From the NCBI GenBank assembly GCA_024644595.1, contig JAHEHL010000002.1, forward strand, positions 289,774 through 353,773: 64,000 bases of DNA, read 5' to 3'. Below the pieces are notes generated by a model, which worked only from the letters and a program-made list of their open reading frames with translations, ran no database searches and was not told where the DNA came from. Shown here piece after piece: positions 17,727 through 27,673 of the stretch. Positions within the stretch are counted from its first letter, which is position 1. Each line of letters opens with the position of its first letter. A program made the translations under genes and the position numbers. This DNA is from Porticoccaceae bacterium. GTDB lineage: Bacteria; Pseudomonadota; Gammaproteobacteria; Pseudomonadales; Porticoccaceae.

Positions 17727-19118
17727 TCAGTCAAACAATTTTCCTGGGTTCATTACCTGGTCAGGGTCAATGGTTGATTTAATACCGCGCATGATAGCGA
17801 TTTCAGCGGCAGATCTGGAGTAGTGAAGATAATTTTTCTTCAACAATCCCACACCATGCTCTGCTGAGACACTGCCACCACAAGCTGCCAGCAATTGCCC
17901 TATTTCATTGCTGACATTAACACACTTCGCCTGAAACTGATCCAATGACAAACACTCAGGTTTGAGAATATTAAGGTGCAGATTCCCATCGCCAATATGG
18001 CCATACCAGACCACCTCAAAATCAGGATACTGCCGAGCCACCAACTGATCAATCTGGAAAATAAAGTCAGGCATGCGCGAGATCCGCACCGAGATATCAT
18101 TTTTATACGGCTGCCAGCGCCACAACGTCTCGGAAATATCCTCGCGCAACTTCCACAAATTTTGTGCCTGCGCCACACTGTGGCTGATCACACCGTCAAG
18201 CACCCAGCCCTGATCAACACAGTGCTGGAATAGCTGCATAGCCTTATCGACAACGGCCTGGTCTACAGGCTCAAATTCGAGCAGTGCGTAGAATGGTGCG
18301 ACTGCTTGAAATGGAGCAGCATGCCCGCGGTGAGCAATGACTTTTTCCAGTGCCGACTGTGAAAAAAATTCAAAGGCACTGAGTTCGAGACCAGCGGAAA
18401 AATGCTGCAGCACATCCACAATCACAGCAAACTCATTCACCGCCAACAGCATCACCGACGCCTGAAGGGTTGGCCGAGCCAGCTGAATAGTCGCCTCACA
18501 GATAATACCCAACGTTCCCTCCGAACCGATAAACAGATGGCGCAAGTCATAACCGGTGTTGTTCTTGGCCAGCCCCTTATTTAATTCGAGAATCTCCCCC
18601 GCACCGGTGACCACCTTGAGCCCGATCACCCAATCACGAGTCATACCGTATTTAATGACCCTGATACCACCGGCATTAGTCGCGATGTTGCCGCCAATCT
18701 GACTTGAGCCCGAGGAAGCGAAATCCACCCCATAAAGCAGCCCCTGTCGCCCGGCAAACTGCTGAAGTTGGGCGGTGACCACGCCAGCGCCCACCGTAAT
18801 GCTGCGATCCAAAGGATTAAATTCGAGAATTTTGTCGAAGCGATCCATGGCCACAACCAGCTCACCGTCTTTGGCCACGGCGCCGCCACTGAGGCCGGTG
18901 CGGCCACCAGACGGAACAATTGCCAGACCATGCTCTCTGGCCAACAACACAATAGCGCGGACTTCTTCCACCGTGGCCGGCAGCACAACCGCGCAGGGTG
19001 CCGCCTGCCACAGTGTTGTGCGATCAATGCCATAGCGCTGGAGGTCATCGCTGCCGAGTAACAGCCGCGTCTCGCCAACAATGGAGGTTAACTGATCTCT
19101 AATAAGGGCTGGTAACAT
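17727..19118 (-). CDS. FAD-linked oxidase, D-2-hydroxyglutarate dehydrogenase-like
   Basis: 463 residues from the ATG at 19118 (MLPALIRDQL, AGGA upstream); the frame is open further upstream but that stretch looks non-coding. The FAD-binding PCMH domain is at ~35-215 (VVLPATVEEVRAIVLLA, PSGGRTGLSGGAV, SQIGGNIATNAGGIRVIKYG) and the C-terminal oxidase domain at ~215-463. NNTGYDLRHLFIGSEGTLGI, YGHIGDGNLHLN and GSVSAEHGVGLLKK resemble D-2-hydroxyglutarate dehydrogenase more than glycolate oxidase GlcD. In Pseudomonas this enzyme removes the D-2-hydroxyglutarate made by SerA; serA is ~37 kb away here. A D-lactate or glycolate oxidase role is not excluded. Confidence 0.85.
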   Translation of the reverse strand: MLPALIRDQLTSIVGETRLLLGSDDLQRYGIDRTTLWQAAPCAVVLPATVEEVRAIVLLAREHGLAIVPSGGRTGLSGGAVAKDGELVVAMDRFDKILEFNPLDRSITVGAGVVTAQLQQFAGRQGLLYGVDFASSGSSQIGGNIATNAGGIRVIKYGMTRDWVIGLKVVTGAGEILELNKGLAKNNTGYDLRHLFIGSEGTLGIICEATIQLARPTLQASVMLLAVNEFAVIVDVLQHFSAGLELSAFEFFSQSALEKVIAHRGHAAPFQAVAPFYALLEFEPVDQAVVDKAMQLFQHCVDQGWVLDGVISHSVAQAQNLWKLREDISETLWRWQPYKNDISVRISRMPDFIFQIDQLVARQYPDFEVVWYGHIGDGNLHLNILKPECLSLDQFQAKCVNVSNEIGQLLAACGGSVSAEHGVGLLKKNYLHYSRSAAEIAIMRGIKSTIDPDQVMNPGKLFD

Positions 19119-19626
19119 AGCAAAGTCCTGAGTGGCAGCAGCGCTGCATAAACGGGTCGTAAAGCGCAGCATCACTTGCCGTTGCGAAGCGCGAAAATAG
19201 TAGCATGATATGGCTTTATTGGCGCCAAAGAGGGAAGCGCGCGCCCTCGCCAGTTGCCGCAATCATCTGCCACCACCACTCACCTCAGATCATCCGGCAA
19301 TAGTGAAATTACGCTATTTGGCTCTTTTGGAAGGCCTGTTTCGCTGAAAAGACGAAAATATGACCAAAAAATAGCCAAAATTCGGCTTTATTTGATTAAA
19401 CATCACGCAAAAATTAGCCAAAGATGAAAAAACCCAATACACTGCGCGGTCTGAATCGACGGTTTACACTTTTAGTGTCAGTTGAAACAGTAATGCCCTT
19501 GTGCCACATCTGATCTTGCAAATCGCGAAATCAGTTTTGACGCAAGGGCGTAGGCTAGCCCCGTAACGAGGCTGGATATATTTTAAACGCCTTAAACGGT
19601 ATATTTTTTAATAAGTGAGGTTAGTT
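19119..19626 (+). promoter_or_regulatory. 508-base intergenic region holding the cold-shock gene leader
   Basis: AT-rich and non-coding. TAGCCAAA occurs at 19372-19379 and 19415-19422, and its core AGCCAAA in reverse at 19317-19323. ACACT-TTT-AGTGT forms a short hairpin in 19467-19481. CCCTTG (19496-19501) can pair with CAAGGG (19543-19548) around an inner CTGAT/ATCAG stem. TTAAACG is repeated near 19583 and 19592, with TATATTTT before and after. A long folded 5' leader is typical of cspA-class mRNAs. No confident sigma-70 promoter was found. Confidence 0.5.
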
Positions 19627-19836
19627 ATGTCGGAGAGAGTTTCTGGCACTGTAAAGTGGTTCAACGACAGTAAAGGTTTTGGTTTTATCGAGCAGGAAGG
19701 CGGCGGTGACGTATTTGTTCACCACAGTGCAATCCAGGCTGATGGTTTCAAATCTTTGAAAGAAGGCCAGTCAGTAACTATGGAAGTTACTCAAGGTCAA
19801 AAAGGCGCTCAAGCTGAGAACGTAGTTGCCGACTAA
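19627..19836 (+). CDS. Cold-shock domain protein
   Basis: 69-residue CspA-family RNA chaperone. RNP1 is KGFGFIEQ and RNP2 VFVHHSAIQ; the N-terminus is [20 protein letters not shown]. The ATG at 19627 follows AGTGAGG at a good distance; an earlier in-frame ATG at 19615 lacks one. The strong terminator and long leader suggest high, post-transcriptionally controlled expression. Which csp paralogue it is cannot be decided. Confidence 0.96.
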   Translation: MSERVSGTVKWFNDSKGFGFIEQEGGGDVFVHHSAIQADGFKSLKEGQSVTMEVTQGQKGAQAENVVAD

Positions 19837-19876
19837 TTTCTGAATCTGCCGCAAGGCAATTTCAGTAATTTGCGAA

Positions 19877-19907
19877 AACCCCGACTGAATAGTCGGGGTT
19901 TTTTTAT
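19877..19907 (+). terminator. Intrinsic terminator of the cold-shock gene
   Basis: AACCCCGACT (19877-19886), loop GAAT, AGTCGGGGTT (19891-19900), then a T-run. A perfect ten-pair stem. Confidence 0.93.
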
Positions 19908-19960
19908 GCATCTTGTAAATCCATACGCATCAAAAGACGCTAAATACCATTTGCGCGGAC

Positions 19961-19987
19961 AAAAAAAATCCCGCCTCTCGGCAGGAT
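19961..19987 (-). terminator. Intrinsic terminator of rpmB-rpmG
   Basis: On the minus strand ATCCTGCC, loop GAGA, GGCGGGAT and a run of eight T (19968-19961). The stem has one mismatch. It lies 23 bases past the rpmG stop. Confidence 0.88.
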
Positions 19988-20009
19988 TCTTCTACGCACT
20001 AGAAGCCGC

Positions 20010-20177
20010 TTACTTAATCTTGGCTTCTTTGTAGATCACATGCTTGCGGATAGTGGGATCATACTTCTTGATCTCCATTTTCTCAGGCATATTGCGCTTG
20101 TTTTTATCTGTAGTGTAAAAGTGTCCAGTGCCAGCACTGGATACCAAACGAATCTTTTCTCTCGCTGATTTAGCCAT
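20010..20177 (-). CDS. rpmG: 50S ribosomal protein L33
   Basis: 55 residues translated from the sequence: it starts [20 protein letters not shown], continues [20 protein letters not shown] and ends VIYKEAKIK, matching proteobacterial L33. It lacks the zinc-binding cysteine pairs of the C+ form, so this is the zinc-free type. AAGGAG lies just upstream of the ATG. It follows rpmB by 11 bases, as in most bacteria. Confidence 0.97.
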   Translation of the reverse strand: MAKSAREKIRLVSSAGTGHFYTTDKNKRNMPEKMEIKKYDPTIRKHVIYKEAKIK

Positions 20178-20188
20178 CAGTAGTCTCC

Positions 20189-20425
20189 TTAGACCTTCTC
20201 GCCACGAGCCAGAAGCTCAGACAAAACTGTTTCAATACCTTTTTTGTCAATGATGCGCATACCTTTTGTCGATACACGAAGCTTAACAAAGCGTTTTTCA
20301 GCTTCAACCCAAAAACGGTGGGTATGAAGATTTGGCTCAAAACGTCGACGTGTTCTGTTTTTCGCGTGAGATACATTGTTTCCAGCCATTGGGCGCTTGC
20401 CTGTGACCTGACATACTCTGGACAT
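20189..20425 (-). CDS. rpmB: 50S ribosomal protein L28
   Basis: 78 residues from the ATG at 20425 ([20 protein letters not shown]); the extra residues before it in the open frame are leader. [20 protein letters not shown] and [20 protein letters not shown] are diagnostic of L28. It is the first gene of rpmB-rpmG. Confidence 0.97.
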   Translation of the reverse strand: MSRVCQVTGKRPMAGNNVSHAKNRTRRRFEPNLHTHRFWVEAEKRFVKLRVSTKGMRIIDKKGIETVLSELLARGEKV

Positions 20426-20505
20426 TTCTACTGCCTCTGCTTGCAATTGTGGCGACCGGACCATTGTCCGCCCAACACGTGAATTCTGGATATCTAACCC
20501 CAGCC

Positions 20506-20520
20506 GCGGGACCCTCCCGC
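20506..20520 (-). other. Hairpin in the rpmB leader
   Basis: GCGGGA, loop of three, TCCCGC, a perfect six-pair stem. It lies within about 20 bases of the predicted transcription start and 80 bases before rpmB. It may stabilise the mRNA or take part in ribosomal-protein feedback; neither is shown. Confidence 0.5.
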
Positions 20521-20532
20521 AAAGGGGCGCAA

Positions 20533-20561
20533 TTTATACCAGAAAGGCTATAGTGAATCAA
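20533..20561 (-). promoter_or_regulatory. Sigma-70 promoter of rpmB-rpmG
   Basis: TTGATT (20561-20556), a 17-base spacer and TATAAA (20538-20533) on the minus strand, with a predicted start near 20526. Near-consensus and correctly placed. Confidence 0.75.
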
Positions 20562-20609
20562 ACGAATTTCCCTTATTAACCGCTATTAATCGATTTCCGC
20601 AGCCTTTGG

Positions 20610-21284
20610 CTATAATTTCCCCCGCTGGGCCAGAGAGACCACCTGGCCCCGGCCGATAATAAAGTGGTCGAGAAGACTGATATCGACCAGCTCGAGCGCC
20701 ACTTTTAAACGCCGAGTAATATCAATATCGGCCTGACTTGGCTCGGCCAGACCGGAGGGATGATTGTGAGCAACAATCACTGCCGTGGCATTTTTATTCA
20801 GCGCACGCACCACAACCTCACGCGGATGAACACTTGCTGAAGCGACAGTGCCATGAAACAGCTCATGGGTATCGATCAGCTGATGTTTACTGTCGAGTAA
20901 CAACAGCATAAACACCTCACGGCGATAGTCGCGCATCTGTACCGATAAATAGTCGCTAACCTGTTCCGGGCTGCTAAATACCGGCTGGCCTTCAAGTTGT
21001 TCCTGAAGATAGCGGCGAGTCAGTTCAACCGACGCCTTGAGCTGGACAAATTTCGCCGTACCAACGCCTTTGGCCTTGCAGAACGTGAGGTGGTCGGCAC
21101 TGATCAGCGCGCCCAAGCCACCAAACTCCTTGATCAAATCTCGCGCCAAATCAATTGCAGTGATCCCCGGCAGCCCGGTACGCAGAAAAATAGCCAGCAA
21201 TTCAGCATCGGAGAGCGCGGATGCACCCCTTAAAATCAGCTTCTCTCTCGGCCGTTCGCTCATAGGCCAGTGGGTTATAGCCAT
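20610..21284 (-). CDS. radC: RadC family JAB-domain protein
   Basis: 224 residues. An N-terminal helix-hairpin-helix-like part (RPREKLILRGASALSDAELL, GVGTAKFVQLKASVELTRRY) is followed by a JAB/MPN domain (~105-224) with metal ligands in AHNHPSGLAEPSQADIDITR. Despite the name, a DNA-repair role is doubtful and the function is unsettled. It is divergent from coaBC, as in many proteobacteria. Confidence 0.94.
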   Translation of the reverse strand: MAITHWPMSERPREKLILRGASALSDAELLAIFLRTGLPGITAIDLARDLIKEFGGLGALISADHLTFCKAKGVGTAKFVQLKASVELTRRYLQEQLEGQPVFSSPEQVSDYLSVQMRDYRREVFMLLLLDSKHQLIDTHELFHGTVASASVHPREVVVRALNKNATAVIVAHNHPSGLAEPSQADIDITRRLKVALELVDISLLDHFIIGRGQVVSLAQRGKL

Positions 21285-21364
21285 AGTAAGTCCTTATTTA
21301 TTGCTACAGATGTCCTTCTCATAATGGTATCTTACAGCCTTTATTGGCGTTGTCCGGATGATTA

Positions 21365-22561
21365 ATGAGCACCCTTTCAAACAAACGAATAATAGTCGGC
21401 ATTAGCGGCGGCATTGCCGCGTATAAGAGCGCCGAAATTGTCCGACGCCTGCAAGACGCCGGCGCCGATGTGCGTGTGGTTATGACCCCCTCCGCTGAGC
21501 AATTTATTCGCCCGCTGACGCTGCAAGCGTTATCCAGCCATCCGGTTCACGCCGACCTGCTCGACCCCGAGGCGGAAGCCGGCATGGGCCATATTGAACT
21601 GGCGCGCTGGGCTGACTTGATTTTAATAGCGCCGGCTACCGCCGACTTTATTGCCAGCATGGTTCATGGCCGCGGTAACAGCCTGTTAAACGCAATTATC
21701 CTGGCAACACCAGCAATTGTCGCCGTGGCGCCAGCGATGAATCAGGGCATGTGGGCACACCCAGCAACCCTTGAAAATATGGCGTTACTGGAACAGCGTG
21801 GCGTGCGTATTTTTGGTCCCGACAGTGGTGTTCAAGCATGTGGCGATATTGGCCCAGGACGCATGCAACAGCCGCAGGAGATCGTCGATCAGGTCGCCAG
21901 CTGCTTCGCAGGTCAGAGCTTGAGCGGTAAAAAACTTGTGCTTACTGCGGGCCCAACTCGCGAAGCAATCGATCCGGTCCGCTATATCAGTAATCACAGT
22001 TCCGGAAAAATGGGCTATGCCTTGGCGCAGGCCGCAGTTGAAGCGGGCGCTCAGGTGACGCTAATCTCCGGTCCGGTGAATCTCATAGCGCCGGAGCGCT
22101 GTAATATAGTGTCGGTGATCTCGGCTGCTGACATGCTCGAGGCCACTATGCAAGCCTGCAGTGATGCTGATATTTTGATTGCCGCCGCAGCCGTGGCTGA
22201 CTACCGTCCCGTGACCGTGGCCGCACAGAAAATCAAGAAACATGATGATGCAATCAACCTCGAGCTGGAGAAAAATCCCGATATCGTCAGTGCAGCGGCA
22301 AGTGAATACAGCAATCTGTTTGTTGTCGGCTTCGCTGCTGAAACTCAGGATATCGAAAGCTATGCCCGGGACAAATTGCAGCGCAAAAACCTCGATGCGA
22401 TTGTTGCCAACGACGTGTCACGCAGCGACGTCGGTTTTAATAGTGATGACAATGAGGCCGCCTGGATTACCGCCACCAGCAGCAAGGTATTTGGCAAAAG
22501 GAGCAAAACCCAATTGGCTCGCGATATTATCAGCGCCATCGCTGATCAAATCGATGATTGA
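21365..22561 (+). CDS. coaBC: Bifunctional phosphopantothenoylcysteine decarboxylase/synthetase
   Basis: Two successive steps of coenzyme A synthesis. 398 residues: a flavin-dependent CoaC domain (~1-185) with ISGGIAAYKSAEIVRRL, His in GMGHIELARWADLILIAPAT and the APAMNQGMW motif; then CoaB (~190-398) with LTAGPTREAIDPVRYISNHS and the GKMGYALAQAA Rossmann segment. First gene of coaBC-algC-argB-slmA. Confidence 0.96.
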   Translation: MSTLSNKRIIVGISGGIAAYKSAEIVRRLQDAGADVRVVMTPSAEQFIRPLTLQALSSHPVHADLLDPEAEAGMGHIELARWADLILIAPATADFIASMVHGRGNSLLNAIILATPAIVAVAPAMNQGMWAHPATLENMALLEQRGVRIFGPDSGVQACGDIGPGRMQQPQEIVDQVASCFAGQSLSGKKLVLTAGPTREAIDPVRYISNHSSGKMGYALAQAAVEAGAQVTLISGPVNLIAPERCNIVSVISAADMLEATMQACSDADILIAAAAVADYRPVTVAAQKIKKHDDAINLELEKNPDIVSAAASEYSNLFVVGFAAETQDIESYARDKLQRKNLDAIVANDVSRSDVGFNSDDNEAAWITATSSKVFGKRSKTQLARDIISAIADQIDD

Positions 22562-22563
22562 CG

Positions 22564-22577
22564 GGGCAGTAGTGCCC
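22564..22577 (+). other. Small hairpin between coaBC and algC
   Basis: GGGCA, loop GTAG, TGCCC directly after the coaBC stop and about 31 bases before the algC GTG. No T-run follows, so it is not a terminator; it may affect algC translation. The 47-base gap has no Shine-Dalgarno-like sequence of note. Confidence 0.45.
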
Positions 22578-22608
22578 GCCATTTGCTACCAACGATGAGT
22601 TTTTTACA

Positions 22609-24954
<2,346 letters not shown>

Positions 24955-24955
<1 letters not shown>

Positions 24956-25542
24956 TGGCGAAAAAACCTGGCTCGCGCGCGCAGGAAATCCTCCAGGCTC
25001 TGGCTCGCATGCTTGAACATTCAGGTGGCGGACGTATTACCACTGCGGCACTGGCCGCAGAAGTGGGCGTATCCGAAGCCGCTCTATACAGACACTTCCC
25101 CAGCAAGACACGTATGTATGAAGGGTTGATCGACTTTATTGATGAGACCATTTTTGCTCGGGTGCGCGGCATTGTCAGTGACGAGCCAGACCCAATTAAT
25201 CAGTGCTACCGCATCCTCAGCCTAGTACTGGCGTTCTCAGAAAAGAATCCGGGTATTACGCGCATTCTTAATGGCGATGCACTGACCGGCGAGACTGAGC
25301 GACTGCATGATCGCGTAGCGCAGTTTTTTGATCGTTTGGAATCTCAGCTTAAGCAGATTTTGCGCGAAGCGGAAATTCGCGATGGTTTAAAGCTCCAGGT
25401 GCCAGTGGCCACTGCAGCCAATTTAATGCTCTGCAGCGCCGACGGAAAAATCAGTCAATTTGTGCGCAGTCAATTTAAGACTCCGCCCACTCAGAACTGG
25501 CAGGAACAGTGGCAGTTGTTGACCGCCGCCATGTTTGAGTAA
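24955..25542 (+). CDS. slmA: Nucleoid occlusion factor SlmA (TetR family)
   Basis: DNA-binding inhibitor of FtsZ assembly over the nucleoid. 195 residues: a TetR helix-turn-helix (~25-55) with ITTAALAAEVGVSEAALYRH and FPSKTRMYEGLIDFIDE, then an all-helical C-terminal domain. Its place before pyrE is conserved in gammaproteobacteria. The ATG overlaps the argB stop. No SlmA-type palindrome was recognised nearby. Confidence 0.94.
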
Positions 25543-25556
25543 TCCCTATAGACAGG

Positions 25557-25597
25557 CTATTAGTGCGACGCGGCTACCTCAGTGCGCATACTAATAG
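25557..25597. repeat. Imperfect inverted repeat next to the tRNA-Arg relic
   Basis: CTATTAGT (25557-25564) pairs exactly with ACTAATAG (25590-25597); after a two-base bulge GCG (25565-25567) pairs with CGC (25585-25587). No T-run follows. It replaces the area where the D-arm of a tRNA would be expected, and may be a junction scar or an attachment or recombination site. Confidence 0.5.
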
Positions 25598-25603
25598 TGG
25601 TTT

Positions 25604-25650
25604 GGCTACGAACCGAGCGGTCGAAGGTTCTAATCCTTCCGAGCGCGCCA
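25604..25650 (+). pseudogene. tRNA-Arg(ACG) relic, 3' half only
   Basis: From 25604 the sequence runs through an anticodon loop CTACGAA (anticodon ACG), the stem half CCGAG, a variable loop, a perfect T-stem GAAGG/CCTTC, the acceptor strand CGAGCGC, G and CCA (25648-25650). This matches tRNA-Arg(ACG) of gammaproteobacteria. The T-loop reads TTCTAAT where a purine is expected, the anticodon 5' stem needs G-U pairs, and no proper acceptor 5' strand or D-arm precedes it. It is therefore a degenerate or partial gene, as is often left at an att site of an integrated element. Confidence 0.75.
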
Positions 25651-25655
25651 TATTA

Positions 25656-25688
25656 AAAATCCTGGTTCTTTGAGCTGGGATTTTTTTG
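25656..25688 (+). terminator. Intrinsic terminator after the tRNA-Arg relic
   Basis: AAAATCC (ending 25662) pairs with GGATTTT (25678-25684), followed by further T residues, six bases past the CCA. This is the arrangement expected for a once-functional tRNA gene; it may now also end the argB-slmA transcript. Confidence 0.7.
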
Positions 25689-25771
25689 TCTGGCATTCTG
25701 GTGATCCGAAGCCGGTGTTTGGCTGGTTGCCTGAGAGGAGCGGTGCGTTAGTGCTTAAAGGCGGCATTACT

Positions 25772-25982
25772 TCCCGCTTGGAGGTATTGGAGTACGGTAC
25801 CAAAGCCGCAGGCCATTATGGTGATATTCGCGCAGACTTAGAGCGCAAGGGAACACACACCCATCGGCGTCAATGATCTCCATATAGCAGGTCATGCGAG
25901 AAGTGAAGGTTTGGCGCTGGTAACCAATAACCTTAAAGAGTTTGAGCGAGTTGAAGCACTGAGGCTGGAAAACTGGGTTTGA
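25772..25982 (+). pseudogene. vapC toxin 3' fragment with a frameshift
   Basis: Two frames joined at 25853-25860 encode the C-terminal ~70 residues of a VapC-type PIN-domain ribonuclease: SRLEVLEYGTKAAGHYGDIR-ADLERKGT, then PIGVNDLHIAGHARSEGLAL-VTNNLKEFERVEALRLENWV and TGA at 25980. The break is a four-base CACA excess in a CA run. The 5' two thirds of the toxin and the vapB antitoxin are missing; what precedes (25689-25771) is not recognisable. It is surely inactive and marks decay of a laterally acquired toxin-antitoxin locus next to the tRNA relic. Confidence 0.8.
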
Positions 25983-26127
25983 CAGCTTGGTTGCAGTTGA
26001 GAATGCTAGATTTGTGCTAAATCACCAAGCGAGTCAACCCTAAGCCATTGATTAATCAACTACGGTATGAAAGGAGCAAGCGCCGTAAGTTGCTGATTTT
26101 AAATGTTAATGGATATTTAGTGTGAGA
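25983..26127. other. Non-coding remainder between the vapC relic and pyrE
   Basis: No gene recognised. GCTTGGT (from 25983) and ACCAAGC (ending ~26029) form a seven-base inverted repeat around about 31 bases, and TTGATTAATCAA (26048-26059) is a perfect 12-base palindrome. Either could be an operator or leftover of the lost element. No intrinsic terminator for pyrE was seen. Confidence 0.4.
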
Positions 26128-26778
26128 CTAGACGCCGTACAGCTCTCTGTAACCTTCAATCGCAGCAATCAAATCATCGTTCTCAGGCTTGGCTTTCAAA
26201 TAGTCGGTAATGTCGCCAATATCGACAATGCCCACCACTGGGATGGAAAAATCTCTCTCCACTTCCTGAATCGCCGATAGCTCAGATTTACCCTTTTCTT
26301 TGCGATCCAGACCAATCACCACACCAGCGGCTGTAGCACCAGCGCTGTCGACAATTTGCATCACTTCGCGAATCGCTGTACCTGCGGTTATCACATCATC
26401 AATAATTAATACGCGACCTTCGAGTGGTGCACCGACCATGCTGCCACCTTCGCCATGGTTCTTTGCCTCTTTGCGGTTAAAGCAGTAAGGCACATCGCGA
26501 TCGTAGTGATCGGCAAGGGCGATTGAGGTTGCTGCCGCCAGGGTAATGCCTTTATAGGCTGGACCAAATAACACATCAAATTCAATGCCTGACTCGATGA
26601 TGGCGGCGGCGTAGCTGCGCCCCAACTCAGCCAGTGCGCGACCTGTATAAAATTGGCCGGCATTAAAAAAGTATGGTGAAACGCGGCCAGACTTGAGGGT
26701 GAACTCGCCAAACTTGAGTGCACCACTGCGCAGGCCGTTGTCGATAAATAGGGTTTTGTAATTATTTTCAGTTGTCAT
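26128..26778 (-). CDS. pyrE: Orotate phosphoribosyltransferase
   Basis: Makes orotidine 5'-phosphate from orotate and PRPP. 216 residues. The PRPP-binding motif is [16 protein letters not shown] (~124-139); [18 protein letters not shown] and [15 protein letters not shown] form the rest of the site. It is transcribed after rph (56-base gap), as in other gammaproteobacteria. Confidence 0.97.
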   Translation of the reverse strand: MTTENNYKTLFIDNGLRSGALKFGEFTLKSGRVSPYFFNAGQFYTGRALAELGRSYAAAIIESGIEFDVLFGPAYKGITLAAATSIALADHYDRDVPYCFNRKEAKNHGEGGSMVGAPLEGRVLIIDDVITAGTAIREVMQIVDSAGATAAGVVIGLDRKEKGKSELSAIQEVERDFSIPVVGIVDIGDITDYLKAKPENDDLIAAIEGYRELYGV

Positions 26779-26834
26779 AGTATTTTTCGCTGCTGTTGAT
26801 TTTAGTCGTCCAACTACTCTTACTGGGCTCTCTA

Positions 26835-27554
26835 TTATTGAGCTAATGCCATCTTCTGCACGCGCACTAAATCAGCGATGCCCTGTTTGGCCAACGCTAA
26901 CATGGCGCTCAACTCCTCTTCGCTAAAAGGTGCGGCCTCGGCTGTTCCCTGAACTTCAATAAAGCCACCCTCGCTGTTCATCACCACATTCATATCGGTT
27001 TCAGCTTTTGAATCTTCGGGATAATCCAAGTCCAGTACTGGCGTACCCTTATAGATACCCACAGATACTGAGGCAATCATGGTTAACAGGGGATCATCGA
27101 GAATGGCTTTTTTACGTTGCAGGTGACGGATCGCGTCGACCATGGCGACACAGGCGCCAGTAATAGAAGCGGTACGAGTACCGCCATCGGCTTGGATAAC
27201 ATCACAGTCGATATTAATAGTGTGCTCGCCGAGCTTTTTCATATCCACGGCGGCTCTTAGAGAACGGCCAATCAAACGTTGAATCTCCTGGGTGCGGCCG
27301 CCTTGCTTGCCACGTGCCGCTTCGCGATCCATTCTCGAGCCAGTGGAACGAGGCAACATACCGTATTCAGCGGTTACCCAACCTTCGCCTTTACCGCGCA
27401 AAAATCGTGGTACGCCGGGCACCACGCTGGCGGTACAAATCACTTTGGTTTTACCAAATTCAATCAACACGGATCCCTCAGCATGGCAAGTGTAGTCACG
27501 GGTTATTTTTACCTGCCTGAGTTGTTCGGGGCGACGGCCGCTGGGTCGAGTCAT
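26835..27554 (-). CDS. rph: Ribonuclease PH
   Basis: Phosphorolytic 3' exoribonuclease that trims tRNA precursors. 239 residues from the ATG at 27554 ([20 protein letters not shown]); the frame extends upstream but the extra residues would run into the yicC leader. [38 protein letters not shown] and [19 protein letters not shown] are diagnostic. Divergent from yicC, and upstream of pyrE as in E. coli, so the two probably form an operon. Confidence 0.97.
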   Translation of the reverse strand: MTRPSGRRPEQLRQVKITRDYTCHAEGSVLIEFGKTKVICTASVVPGVPRFLRGKGEGWVTAEYGMLPRSTGSRMDREAARGKQGGRTQEIQRLIGRSLRAAVDMKKLGEHTINIDCDVIQADGGTRTASITGACVAMVDAIRHLQRKKAILDDPLLTMIASVSVGIYKGTPVLDLDYPEDSKAETDMNVVMNSEGGFIEVQGTAEAAPFSEEELSAMLALAKQGIADLVRVQKMALAQ

Positions 27555-27673
27555 AATTTTTTCCTGGGTCGGATGCTGATGAAATAAAAGTGGCGCGAAG
27601 TGTAGCAAATCTACCAACCTGTTGACCGCCTTTGTTACCATGGCCCACCGTAAATTTTTCTACTGGAGATACC

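Noticed and set aside
25565-25650. Intact tRNA-Arg gene
   Set aside because: No matching acceptor 5' strand or D-arm, an 86-base span, and a non-purine in the T-loop; treated as a relic.
25670-25876. A 68-codon gene starting MSWDFFVWHS
   Set aside because: Its second half is vapC fragment in frame and its first part begins in the tRNA terminator; no independent support.
26048-26059. TTGATTAATCAA as an SlmA or other known operator
   Set aside because: A perfect palindrome, but it does not match the SlmA site and is AT-rich enough to arise by chance.
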